Shown here piece by piece: positions 1-6,970 of a stretch of 11,867 bases of DNA. The position numbers were made by a program, and so were the translations under genes. The notes beneath the pieces are model-generated. The model made no database searches. It was not told where the DNA came from and saw only the letters and a list, made by a program, of their open reading frames with translations. Source of the stretch: Clostridia bacterium (lineage in GTDB: Bacteria; Bacillota; Clostridia; Oscillospirales; Acutalibacteraceae); assembly GCA_900766945.1 (NCBI GenBank), contig CAAFXD010000275.1, positions 1 to 11,867 on the forward strand, written 5' to 3'. The number at the start of each line of letters is the position of its first letter. The first letter of the stretch is position 1.

Positions 1-453
1 ATCGGGTTTCATTCCGGGAATGTGCAACTTGAACGAAATGAGGCGTGCGAACCTCTGCCTTGCGATTTGCACAAATTCGGTATGATTCCGGAATTCGTCG
101 GCAGAATACCGGTACTATGCACTTTACAGGTGTTGCAAGCAGAGGATTTGCGCCGCATTCTCGATGAACCGGAGAATTCCATCATCGAACAATACAAGAA
201 GTTGTTTAAAATGGAAGGGATTGATTTGAAATTTACAGACGGCGCGCTGGATTGTATCGCGAAAAAAGCGATTGCGAACAAAACGGGTGCAAGGGGTCTG
301 CGCAGTATTGTGGAAAAAGCGTTAAACCCGCTGATGTTCAGTCTGCCGAGCGATGAAACGGTCAAGCGTGTAACCATTGACGAAGCCTATATCAACGGAA
401 CAGGAAAACCGAAAATCAAGCGAATAAACCCAAAAACGAAAAAGGCGTCCTAA
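1..453 (+). CDS. clpX: ATP-dependent Clp protease ATP-binding subunit ClpX, C-terminal part (5' end outside window)
   Basis: ClpX is the AAA+ unfoldase that recognises tagged or adaptor-delivered proteins in the cytoplasm and threads them into ClpP. Only the last 150 residues are here, in frame from base 1. The first three codons read Ile-Gly-Phe, the tripeptide of the ClpP-docking loop. Next come KFGMIPEFVGR-IPV (the conserved segment at the end of the large AAA+ domain), the small domain with EPENSIIEQYKKLF, and KTGARGLRSIVE, which carries the sensor-2 arginine. The tail is basic (KPKIKRINPKTKKAS). The stretch between IGF and KFG is about 21 residues, roughly five shorter than in E. coli ClpX, and lacks the usual acidic 'L..V.PEDL' pattern, so this may be a divergent or second ClpX. 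No lon follows, as it often does; a Panacea gene does, 49 bases on. ClpX rather than HslU or ClpA/C is supported by the GLIPEF(I/V)GR and GARGLRS matches. Confidence 0.93.
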   Translation: MGFHSGNVQLERNEACEPLPCDLHKFGMIPEFVGRIPVLCTLQVLQAEDLRRILDEPENSIIEQYKKLFKMEGIDLKFTDGALDCIAKKAIANKTGARGLRSIVEKALNPLMFSLPSDETVKRVTIDEAYINGTGKPKIKRINPKTKKAS

Positions 454-502
454 TTGCGCAAAAAGTGAAAAAGGGAGGAATGCAAAGAAGGAGTGAAATG
501 CT

Positions 503-940
503 ATGGCAACCATACTCGACGCGGCAGAGTATATTTTGGAAAAAACAGAGGATAGTATGCCGTACTTAAAATTAGAACGCCTGTGCTATTATGCGCAGGC
601 GTGGTCAATGGCGTGGGACGAAGAACCGATATTTCCCGAAGAGTTTTACGCAGGCGAAAAAGGTGCTGTGTGCTACGACCTGTTTGAAGGTGTAGGGCAT
701 CAGTTGTTTGTTTCGCTTGCGGACAGCACAGGCAATTCGGACGCGCTGACCGACGACCAAAAAGATACGATTGATTCCGTGCTTGATTATTACTATGAAT
801 ACGCTGCAAAAAAACTCGGCTACCTCATTCGATTTGACCATCCGTGGAGAGACGCCCGCGAACTGATGAAGCAAAGTAGGTATTTCAGCGGCATTATCAC
901 CAAAGAAAGTATGAAAAAGCACTATCAAACGTTGCTGTAA
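503..940 (+). CDS. Panacea (DUF4065/SocA-like) domain protein
   Basis: This 145-residue protein is essentially one Panacea domain. Visible family features are the N-terminal helix AAEYILEK, the signature LKLERLCYYAQAW at residues 22-34 (typical form LKLQKLLYYAQGW), a GxV step after the next helix (GAV here, usually GPV), and a C-terminal HPWRDAR segment ending in a short helix (ITKESMKKHYQ). Known members include SocA of Caulobacter, which delivers the toxin SocB to ClpXP, and the antitoxins of PanAT systems, where a toxin gene is normally adjacent. No toxin-like gene is next to this one: upstream is clpX on the same strand, downstream is a convergent tetR. It may be a ClpX-associated adaptor or an orphan antitoxin; the sequence does not decide. 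The ATG at 503 is chosen because AAGGAG at 488-493 lies 9 bases upstream; another ATG at 498 is out of frame. Co-transcription with clpX is likely because no hairpin separates them. Confidence 0.82.
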   Translation: MATILDAAEYILEKTEDSMPYLKLERLCYYAQAWSMAWDEEPIFPEEFYAGEKGAVCYDLFEGVGHQLFVSLADSTGNSDALTDDQKDTIDSVLDYYYEYAAKKLGYLIRFDHPWRDARELMKQSRYFSGIITKESMKKHYQTLL

Positions 941-990
941 TGTCAAAAGAACCGTGGGTAGGGGAAACATAACCGGCAAAGTATTATGTT

Positions 991-1042
991 GAAAAAACAA
1001 GCTGATATTCGGCACTAAACCGCCGAGTATCAGCTTTTTCTT
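991..1042. terminator. Probable bidirectional intrinsic terminator
   Basis: An inverted repeat has arms at 999-1013 and 1022-1036 (15 bp, one U-G wobble) and an 8-base loop. On the + strand it runs into TTTTT (1035-1039) and then a T-rich stretch. On the - strand it runs into the complement of the A6 tract at 992-997. It lies between the 3' ends of the convergent Panacea and tetR-type genes and can end transcription from both sides. Confidence 0.82.
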
Positions 1043-1043
1043 G

Positions 1044-1065
1044 TAATACGTGGATAATACGTGGA
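1044..1065. repeat. Perfect 11-bp tandem duplication
   Basis: TAATACGTGGA occurs twice head to tail, just after the terminator hairpin and before the 3' end of the tetR-type gene. There are only two copies. It is most simply a small replication-slippage duplication in noncoding DNA, with no function evident. Confidence 0.7.
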
Positions 1066-1115
1066 GAACTGAAAAGGCGTTTCTTTGAACAGTTCTTCGG
1101 CGTTTAATCATGAAA

Positions 1116-1685
1116 CTAAAAACAGTCCAAATTTATAAGCGCACTGCGGTTGATGGAAAACAGCAGTGCACACACCGTGTTTTCGTCCGCCTCATAATCG
1201 GAACGAATCCATTGTAAAATGATGCCCGTACTGCCGTTCAAAATATAGGAATACACATACTGTTCAATTCCTTTGGGAAAAGTAATATCCAAATTTTCTA
1301 TAAACTGAATAATGGATTGTTGCATAAACCGGGAACGAAACGCGGGGTCTGCCGCGTCCACCAAAAGCGTGCGAAAGGACTTATCGTTTTCACGTATGTA
1401 TTTTAAAAACGAGAGGATATATTTGTGCGCGCCCAAATCGTTTTCCGCACCGATTTTTTGCAAATGTTCTTCGGTGGATTGCAGCAATTCATTTTCCAAC
1501 TCTTCCAATAAGTCCTTCGGCTCGTTGTAATGGGCATAAAAGGTGGAACGGTTTAAATCGGCTCTTTCGCAAAGTTCCCGCACGGAGATTTTGTTGACAG
1601 AGCCTTTTTCTTTCAACAAATCCATAATGGCATTTTTAAACATTTGCTTGGAAAGCCTTGTGCGTTGATTATTTTTTGTATTCAT
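1116..1685 (-). CDS. TetR/AcrR-family transcriptional regulator
   Basis: This 189-residue protein has the TetR layout. An N-terminal three-helix DNA-binding domain spans about residues 10-55, with the helix-turn-helix seen as SVRELCERADLNRSTFYAHY (34-53), followed by an all-helical ligand and dimer domain. The LNRSTFYAHY recognition helix and the overall length resemble the Firmicutes DhaS-like group. It is divergent from the symporter gene with 147 bases between the two starts, the usual position for a local autoregulated repressor. A large imperfect dyad overlapping the symporter promoter is the likely operator. TetR proteins commonly sense small, often hydrophobic molecules, so the inducer may be the aglycone or intact glycoside rather than rhamnose; that is inference. 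The ATG at 1685 is taken as the start; its ribosome binding site is weak (GACGGA about 9 bases upstream). Target genes cannot be proved from sequence alone. Confidence 0.9.
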   Translation of the reverse strand: MNTKNNQRTRLSKQMFKNAIMDLLKEKGSVNKISVRELCERADLNRSTFYAHYNEPKDLLEELENELLQSTEEHLQKIGAENDLGAHKYILSFLKYIRENDKSFRTLLVDAADPAFRSRFMQQSIIQFIENLDITFPKGIEQYVYSYILNGSTGIILQWIRSDYEADENTVCALLFSINRSALINLDCF

Positions 1686-1698
1686 ACATTATTCCGTC

Positions 1699-1727
1699 AC
1701 TTTCCAGTTGTGTTGTCGGTTTGGCAA
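1699..1727 (-). promoter_or_regulatory. Tentative promoter of the tetR-type gene
   Basis: On the - strand, TTGCCA (1727-1722) could be the -35 element, with a weak GAAAGT (1704-1699) as -10 after 17 bases. The -35 box is the mirror position of the symporter -35 box in the dyad centred at 1738.5. The -10 matches the consensus at only three of six bases, so this is a weak call. Confidence 0.3.
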
Positions 1728-1763
1728 CCATCATTACACAAACTGATGATTGTTAATCCGACA
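1714..1763. promoter_or_regulatory. Candidate operator: 50-bp imperfect dyad between divergent genes
   Basis: The region is symmetric about 1738.5. TGTCGG (1714-1719) pairs with CCGACA (1758-1763), CATCA (1729-1733) with TGATG (1744-1748), and CAA (1725-1727) with TTG (1750-1752). By hand, 17 of 25 opposed positions are complementary. The motif TTGTGT flanks it directly at 1708-1713 and 1764-1769, with its inverse ACACAA at the exact centre (1736-1741), so the three copies are spaced 28 bases apart. It covers the symporter -35 box, as expected for repression by the divergent TetR-type protein. Confidence 0.5.
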
Positions 1764-1778
1764 TTGTGTTGCTATAAT
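1750..1778 (+). promoter_or_regulatory. Sigma-A-type promoter of the symporter-rhamnose operon
   Basis: TTGTTA (1750-1755) and a perfect TATAAT (1773-1778) are separated by 17 bases. Transcription would start near 1785, giving a leader of about 48 bases before the symporter ATG. No other convincing promoter was seen ahead of the later genes, so this one probably drives the whole operon. Confidence 0.8.
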
Positions 1779-1817
1779 CAAAGTGTAAACGAAAATCTGC
1801 CGATTGTCAAGCAGAAA

Positions 1818-1825
1818 AGAGAGGG
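1818..1825 (+). promoter_or_regulatory. Ribosome binding site that fixes the symporter start
   Basis: AGAGAGGG lies 7 bases before the ATG at 1833. The reading frame is open further upstream to 1644, but that extension would run through the operator and promoter and into the tetR-type gene, and has no ribosome binding site. Confidence 0.75.
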
Positions 1826-1832
1826 AAAAGCC

Positions 1833-3296
1833 ATGACACACAAACTGAATTCGCCGCTGCTGCGTAGCCGCATCACCAAAGAGGATGTGCAAAAGAGTGA
1901 AAAATGGCTGGGCTATCTGTTAGGCCCTGCCGGCGCATTGCTGTTAAATGCTATTTTGGCAAGTTATCTCAATGTGTATTACACCGATGTGCTGAAACTG
2001 ACCAATGTGTGGGGCGGCGCATTTTTGGCGGTGTTCCCCATTGTTTCCAAAATTATTGATGCGGTGACCAATGTGGCGATGGGGCAAATCATCGACCGCA
2101 CAAAAACAGCACAGGGCAAAGCCAGACCGTATTTATTGCTTGCCGCGATTTTACTGCCGGTTACGGGTATACTTCTGTTTACCGTTCCCACAGCGTCGCA
2201 GACGGTGCAGGTTGTGTGGGTTATGCTTTCTTATAACCTGTTTTATTCCTTTGCGTTTACCATTTACAATATGAGCCACAACCTCATGGTGCCGCTTTCC
2301 ACAAGAGATGTTCAGCAAAGAGGCTCGCTTTCCGTATTCAATAATATTTCGAGTGTAGCGGCAACGGGGATAATTGTGGCCCTGTTTTTCCCGATGCTTG
2401 TGATGCCTGCCATCGGCGTGAATAAATCTGCTTGGATTACCGTTATGGCAGTGGTATCCGTTTTGGCGCTTCCACTCACATTGGTGGAATATTATTTTAC
2501 CCGCGAACGCATTACGGAAGAAAACGAAGGCGCAGAGGAACAGAAAATCCCGATTAAAACACAGCTTTTGAGCGTGATTAAGGATAAATATTGGGTGGTA
2601 CTCTTTTTATATTTGATTGTGTATCATGTCGGCTCAAACCTCAAAAACATATCGCTTATCTATTTCTGCAACTATGTACTCGGTACATATAATGACGGCA
2701 TTACGCAAACGATGATTTCCGTGATCGGCGGTATTCCCATGGGTATCGGCATGTTTGCGGTTTGGCCGCTTGCCAAAAAGTTCGGAAAACGCAATCTCAC
2801 CATGGCGGGCTTTGCGCTGTATGCGTTAGGCGGCATTATCTGTCTTATCAATCCGCACAGTATGGTTGTGGTGTTAATTGGGCAATTTGTCAAAAATATC
2901 GGCGGCCTTCCCTGTGCGTATGTATTTATGGCGCTGTTTGCCGATGTTCTTGACCATATCGAATGGAAATGCGGATTCAGAGTGGATGGTTTATCCACTT
3001 CTATTTTAACCATCATTTTGACGGTAGCGGGCGGTGTTGCTAACGGCCTTTTCAACCTGATGCTTTCCAAAACAGGCTATATTCCGCCCGAATTTATAAA
3101 CGGCGAAACCGTCGCCTCCATACAAAATGCCGCAACACAAAATATGATTACGTTCGGCTTTTTAGGGTTTGAAGCAATTACGGCATTTATAATGATTGGC
3201 TTACTTGCTTTCCTCGGTGTGGAGAAAAATCTTACCAAAGAACAAGCGGAAATCAAAGCAAGAAAAGGCATTGCGGACGAGGAGGCAAAAAAATGA
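1833..3296 (+). CDS. GPH-family (MelB-like) sugar/glycoside:cation symporter
   Basis: This 487-residue integral membrane protein of about 12 hydrophobic segments probably imports a rhamnose-containing glycoside or rhamnose, coupled to an ion gradient. GPH family signs are YYTDVL near residue 50, the cytoplasmic loop GQIIDRTKTAQGKARPY (84-100), a charged central loop (TRERITEENEGAEEQ) between the two six-helix halves, and the late helix pair RVDGLSTSILTIILTVAGG. In MelB the cation site uses Asp55 and Asp59 in DAIND. The matching segment here is DAVTN (76-80), so the first Asp is kept and the second is Asn, which may change cation coupling. The gene is first in the operon, and its stop overlaps the rhamnosidase start by four bases (ATGA), implying translational coupling. 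The exact substrate is unknown; the neighbour GH78, which has no signal peptide, suggests an intact rhamnoside. Confidence 0.9.
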   Translation: MTHKLNSPLLRSRITKEDVQKSEKWLGYLLGPAGALLLNAILASYLNVYYTDVLKLTNVWGGAFLAVFPIVSKIIDAVTNVAMGQIIDRTKTAQGKARPYLLLAAILLPVTGILLFTVPTASQTVQVVWVMLSYNLFYSFAFTIYNMSHNLMVPLSTRDVQQRGSLSVFNNISSVAATGIIVALFFPMLVMPAIGVNKSAWITVMAVVSVLALPLTLVEYYFTRERITEENEGAEEQKIPIKTQLLSVIKDKYWVVLFLYLIVYHVGSNLKNISLIYFCNYVLGTYNDGITQTMISVIGGIPMGIGMFAVWPLAKKFGKRNLTMAGFALYALGGIICLINPHSMVVVLIGQFVKNIGGLPCAYVFMALFADVLDHIEWKCGFRVDGLSTSILTIILTVAGGVANGLFNLMLSKTGYIPPEFINGETVASIQNAATQNMITFGFLGFEAITAFIMIGLLAFLGVEKNLTKEQAEIKARKGIADEEAKK

Positions 3297-5935
3297 AGGC
3301 TATCAACTTAAAAACGGAATACTTAAAGAACCCGATCGGGATTGACATTATAAAGCCCCGCCTTTTTTGGAATTGTGAAGGCGGTGTTGTGCAAACCGCT
3401 TACCGTATTTTAGCAACCGATGACAGCGGCCATGTACTTTGGGATTCCGGCAAGGTGCAAAGTGCACAAATGACGCATGTCCCGTGGGGCGGGGAAGCAC
3501 TCAAATCCCGCGCGTGCGTGAAGTGGCGCGTCAAACTGTGGGACGAAACCGACGCAGAGGGCGACTGGTCGGAAACAGCAACCTTTGAAATCGGGCTGTT
3601 AAACGATACCGATTGGTGCGCCGAGTGGATTACAGGCGACTATACCCCCGACAGTTCTGTTGCCGATAAAAAGAAAAAAATCGGTAAATCCTTTTTGTTG
3701 CAGGGGATTGACTTTCTTTTTGAAAGCAACAAGCCCGAAAATGTAGAAAGATACCCCGTTGATTGCTTTTTGCATACTTTCCAAGCAAACAAAACGGTCA
3801 AAAAAGCACGACTGTATATCACCGCCTGCGGAATTTACGAAGCGCGTTTGAACGGGGAAAAAATCGGCGATTTCTGCCTTGCCCCCGGCATTACCGACTA
3901 CACAAAACGCATACAGTACCAAACCTACGATGTGACCGCGCAGATAAAAAAAGGCGAAAACGCCTTGACCGTGAACCTTGCTGACGGTTGGTATCGCGGT
4001 TCGGTCGGTGCGTGGGGTTTAAAGCAGGAATACGGCTTTGAAACCAAATGTATTGCGCAGTTGGAAATCACCTACGACGATGGCGCGACGGCGCGCGAGA
4101 GTACAAACGGCAAATGGCGTTGGAGCAATGACGGCCCCGTTCGCTTTGCCGACAACAAAGATGGCGAAATTGTAAACGCCAACCAACAGCCGACTTATAA
4201 AGGTACGGCAAAGGTGACTTCCTGCAAGGTGATTCCGACTTCGTCCAACAATGTGCCGATGGTGGAAAAAGAGCGATTCAAACCCGAAATCATTAAAACC
4301 CCAAGCGGTAAAACCGTTCTCGATTTCAAGCAGAATTTTGCAGGATATATTGAATTCAACCTTATCGCGAATCAAAATCAAAAGGTCTTTCTGCGCTTTG
4401 GCGAATTGCTCGATGAAAACGGCGAGTTTACCCAAAAGAATATCCAATGCCACAACAAGCATATCACAACGCCGTTACAACAGATTCTTTACACCTGCAA
4501 GGAAGGCGAAAACCGCTATAAAACAAGATTTGCAATCTTCGGTTTTCAGTATGTTTTGGTGGAAACCGATGTGCCCTTTACGCCAGACGATTTCACGGGG
4601 ATTGCCGTGTATTCCGATATGGAGCAGACGGGATTTTTTGAAAGCTCGAATGTGCTTTTGAATCAATTGGTCGACGCGACCGTTTGGTCAACAAAGTCAA
4701 ACAGTGCGGATTTACCCACCGATTGCCCAACCCGTGAACGCCACGGTTGGACGGGTGACGCGCAAATCTTTTTTCCCACCGCCGCGTATCTGTTCGATTA
4801 CGCGACCTTCTCGGAAAAATTCTTAACCGATATGTACGATTGGCAACGAAAAAACGGCAAGTTGCCGCAAATAGCCCCGCCCGGCGGAATAGATTTCTTT
4901 ATGAGTATGATGAACGGAAGCGTCGGTTGGTCGGATGCGGGTATTATCATTCCCTATTATTTCTGGAAACAGTACGGCGATAGGAATATTCTCGAAAAAT
5001 ACTATGACCGTATGAAAAAATATGCCGAATTTATGATCAGCCGTGTTGGTAAAAACGCACTGCTTTCAAAACGCCACAAGGTGAAGGGTGAGGACAGAAA
5101 GTATATTGTTAACAAGGGTCAGGCATATGGCGAATGGGCGGAGCCTGAGGACGTATATCCAAATCATTGGACAAATGTTGTTCTGCCCGAAACAGAGGTT
5201 TCAACCGCTTATACAAGCTATGTTTTAGGTCTTATGCGTGAAATAGCAAAGGAGCTCAAGCATACTGTTGACGCAAACCGCTACAATGATATAAGCCTAA
5301 AATGTAAAAAGGCATATCAGGCACTTGTTGAAACAGAAGATTATTCACTTGATACAGACCGTCAGGCACGGCTTGTAAGACCCCTTGCATTTAATTTGCT
5401 TAATGAAAAGCAAACGGAATTTGCAAAAAAGCGACTGATTAAGGCTCTTGAAGGCTATGGCTTTAGGCTCGGAACAGGCTTTTTGTCAACACCGCTTATT
5501 TTAGGCGTTCTTGATAAATACGACCTTGACTCCGCTTACAGACTCCTTGAAAACGAGGAAATGCCCGGTTGGTTGTTTATGAGCAAAATGGGTGCTACTA
5601 CCATTTGGGAATCCTGGGAGGGCACCGAAGCACAGGGCGGTATTGCCTCACTGAACCACTACTCAAAGGGTGCAGTTTGTCAGTGGTTATTCAGTACAAT
5701 GTGCGGAATTCATGTTGACGGCGAAAATCATTTTGTTATTTCACCGAAGCCGGGCGGGCATTTTACCTTTGCCAAGGCAGAATACAAAAGTGTTTTCGGC
5801 ATTGTTAAATCAGGCTGGGAACAAAAGGTCGGTAAGACAGTTTACACAGTAGAAATTCCTGCAAACTGTACGGCGGATATAATCCTACCAAACGGAGAAA
5901 CACAAACCGTTACAGCAGGTAAGTATACATTTTAA
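3293..5935 (+). CDS. Cytoplasmic alpha-L-rhamnosidase, glycoside hydrolase family 78
   Basis: GH78 inverting enzymes release terminal alpha-L-rhamnose from flavonoid glycosides, saponins, pectin fragments and similar molecules. The 880-residue protein has N-terminal beta domains (including AYRILATDD...LWDSGKV and the KKARLYITACGIYEARLNG carbohydrate-binding-like domain), then the (alpha/alpha)6 catalytic domain and a C-terminal beta domain. Catalytic residues by motif are Asp477, Glu482 and Asp489 in TDCPTRERHGWTGD and Glu773 in TTIWESW, corresponding to Asp567, Glu572, Asp579 and Glu841 of Bacillus RhaB rhamnosidase. There is no signal peptide (N-terminus MKAINLKTEY), so it acts inside the cell after import. 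GAGGAGG at 3279-3285 gives a good start at 3293. Base and codon use change sharply near residue 600: by hand count GTG valine codons fall from about 14 to none, and Lys shifts from mostly AAA to mostly AAG, although all motifs are intact. Family assignment is firm; substrate is open. Confidence 0.95.
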   Translation: MKAINLKTEYLKNPIGIDIIKPRLFWNCEGGVVQTAYRILATDDSGHVLWDSGKVQSAQMTHVPWGGEALKSRACVKWRVKLWDETDAEGDWSETATFEIGLLNDTDWCAEWITGDYTPDSSVADKKKKIGKSFLLQGIDFLFESNKPENVERYPVDCFLHTFQANKTVKKARLYITACGIYEARLNGEKIGDFCLAPGITDYTKRIQYQTYDVTAQIKKGENALTVNLADGWYRGSVGAWGLKQEYGFETKCIAQLEITYDDGATARESTNGKWRWSNDGPVRFADNKDGEIVNANQQPTYKGTAKVTSCKVIPTSSNNVPMVEKERFKPEIIKTPSGKTVLDFKQNFAGYIEFNLIANQNQKVFLRFGELLDENGEFTQKNIQCHNKHITTPLQQILYTCKEGENRYKTRFAIFGFQYVLVETDVPFTPDDFTGIAVYSDMEQTGFFESSNVLLNQLVDATVWSTKSNSADLPTDCPTRERHGWTGDAQIFFPTAAYLFDYATFSEKFLTDMYDWQRKNGKLPQIAPPGGIDFFMSMMNGSVGWSDAGIIIPYYFWKQYGDRNILEKYYDRMKKYAEFMISRVGKNALLSKRHKVKGEDRKYIVNKGQAYGEWAEPEDVYPNHWTNVVLPETEVSTAYTSYVLGLMREIAKELKHTVDANRYNDISLKCKKAYQALVETEDYSLDTDRQARLVRPLAFNLLNEKQTEFAKKRLIKALEGYGFRLGTGFLSTPLILGVLDKYDLDSAYRLLENEEMPGWLFMSKMGATTIWESWEGTEAQGGIASLNHYSKGAVCQWLFSTMCGIHVDGENHFVISPKPGGHFTFAKAEYKSVFGIVKSGWEQKVGKTVYTVEIPANCTADIILPNGETQTVTAGKYTF

Positions 5936-5939
5936 TTAC

Positions 5940-5944
5940 GGAGG
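5940..5944 (+). promoter_or_regulatory. Ribosome binding site that decides the first SDR start
   Basis: GGAGG ends only 2 bases before an ATG at 5947 but 8 bases before the next in-frame ATG at 5953. The second gives normal spacing and places the Rossmann beta strand (MKVCMIGG) at the very N-terminus, as usual for the family. Confidence 0.75.
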
Positions 5945-5952
5945 ATATGAAA

Positions 5953-6969
5953 ATGAAGGTATGTATGATTGGCGGTACCGGACTGCTCGGCAGTCAGGGC
6001 GCGGCAGAACTTATTTCAAGAGGGCATCAGGTTAAAGCAATCGCTCTGCCACCTCTTCCTGCGGGTGCAATTTTGCCTCCGAAAATGGAGATTGAATACG
6101 GAAACTATCTTGAAATGAGCGACGATGAAATAAAAAAGATGTTTGAGGGCTGTGAGGGCTTTGTTTTTGCTGCAGGCGTTGACGAAAGAGTTGAGGGACC
6201 GGCTCCTATCTATGACCTTTACAAGAAATACAATATTGACCCCATTTACAGACTGCTGAAAATTGCAAAGGAATGCGGTGTTAAGCACACAGTTGTACTC
6301 GGCTCATACTTTGCATATTTTGCAAAGGCAAGACCGCAGATGCATTTAACTGAATATCATCCGTATATTCGTTCTCGCATAGACCAGGAGAAAGCGGCAA
6401 TGTCCTTTGCAGACGATGATTTTGATGTTGCAGTGCTTGAACTTCCATACATTTTCGGCGCGCAACCGGGCAGAAAGCCTGTTTGGGTATTTCTTGTTGA
6501 AAGTATACGCAAAATGCCCGGTGTTACAATGTGGTGTAGAGGCGGTTCAACTATGGTAACCGTTAAGCAGGTGGGTCAGGCAATCGCAGGCGCAATAGAG
6601 CGTAACAAGGGCGGGAACTGCTATCCAATTGGTTATTACAATCTCACTTGGAAGGAAATGCTCCTTATTTGCCACAAGTACCTTGGTTATCCAAATAGGA
6701 AAGTGATTACCATTCCCGATTGGATGTACGGTATGGCAGGCAAAAGCCTTGTGAAACAGCAGAAAAAGCAGGGTATTCAGGGCGGACTGGATATGGTTAA
6801 GTTTACCGAACTTCAATGCTCAAATCAGTTTATTGATAAGGAGCAAGGCTGTGTTCCTCTTGGTGTTGAGCCTGACGATATAGATGCGGCTATCGGTGAT
6901 TCCGTAAGACTTTGCGTTGATATTATCGACGGTAAAGCAAAGAATATCGTAGCAATGAAAGGCGAATAA
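5953..6969 (+). CDS. Atypical extended SDR / NAD-dependent epimerase-dehydratase-like protein
   Basis: This 338-residue protein has an N-terminal Rossmann fold with the dinucleotide motif GGTGLLG (Gly7, Gly10, Gly13), a GFVFAAGVDE segment after beta-4, and TVVLGSYFAYF at beta-5. Where extended SDRs carry the catalytic YxxxK, it reads YIRSR (Tyr138, Arg142) followed by a conserved-looking Glu, so Lys is replaced by Arg. The C-terminal half keeps epimerase-like elements such as YNLTWKEML and a late helix (PDDIDAAIGDSVR). It may still bind NAD(P), but ordinary SDR catalysis is uncertain. It sits 17 bases after the rhamnosidase, and its stop is one base from the next SDR gene, so the two are probably made together and may act on the sugar or the released aglycone. 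The substrate is not recognisable. Codon use matches the downstream SDR, not the operon flanks. NmrA-like or isomerase function is an alternative. Confidence 0.75.
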   Translation: MKVCMIGGTGLLGSQGAAELISRGHQVKAIALPPLPAGAILPPKMEIEYGNYLEMSDDEIKKMFEGCEGFVFAAGVDERVEGPAPIYDLYKKYNIDPIYRLLKIAKECGVKHTVVLGSYFAYFAKARPQMHLTEYHPYIRSRIDQEKAAMSFADDDFDVAVLELPYIFGAQPGRKPVWVFLVESIRKMPGVTMWCRGGSTMVTVKQVGQAIAGAIERNKGGNCYPIGYYNLTWKEMLLICHKYLGYPNRKVITIPDWMYGMAGKSLVKQQKKQGIQGGLDMVKFTELQCSNQFIDKEQGCVPLGVEPDDIDAAIGDSVRLCVDIIDGKAKNIVAMKGE

Positions 6970-6970
6970 A

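Noticed and set aside
605..1111. Long open frame on the - strand opposite the Panacea gene
   Set aside because: It runs through the terminator hairpin and the tandem repeat, has no ribosome binding site or recognisable domain, and the + strand has a clear family match.
1783..1797. Possible CcpA cre site (TGTAAACG...) just after the -10 box
   Set aside because: Only the left half fits the cre consensus; the right half lacks the expected complement, so it is not supported.
1644..1832. In-frame upstream extension of the symporter gene
   Set aside because: It overlaps the tetR-type gene, the operator and the promoter, lacks a ribosome binding site, and its predicted residues do not resemble a GPH N-terminus. 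The ATG at 1833 has a proper site.
3599..4462. Several open frames opposite or within the rhamnosidase gene
   Set aside because: They lie inside a gene with complete GH78 motifs, show no domain of their own and look like antisense or shifted readings.
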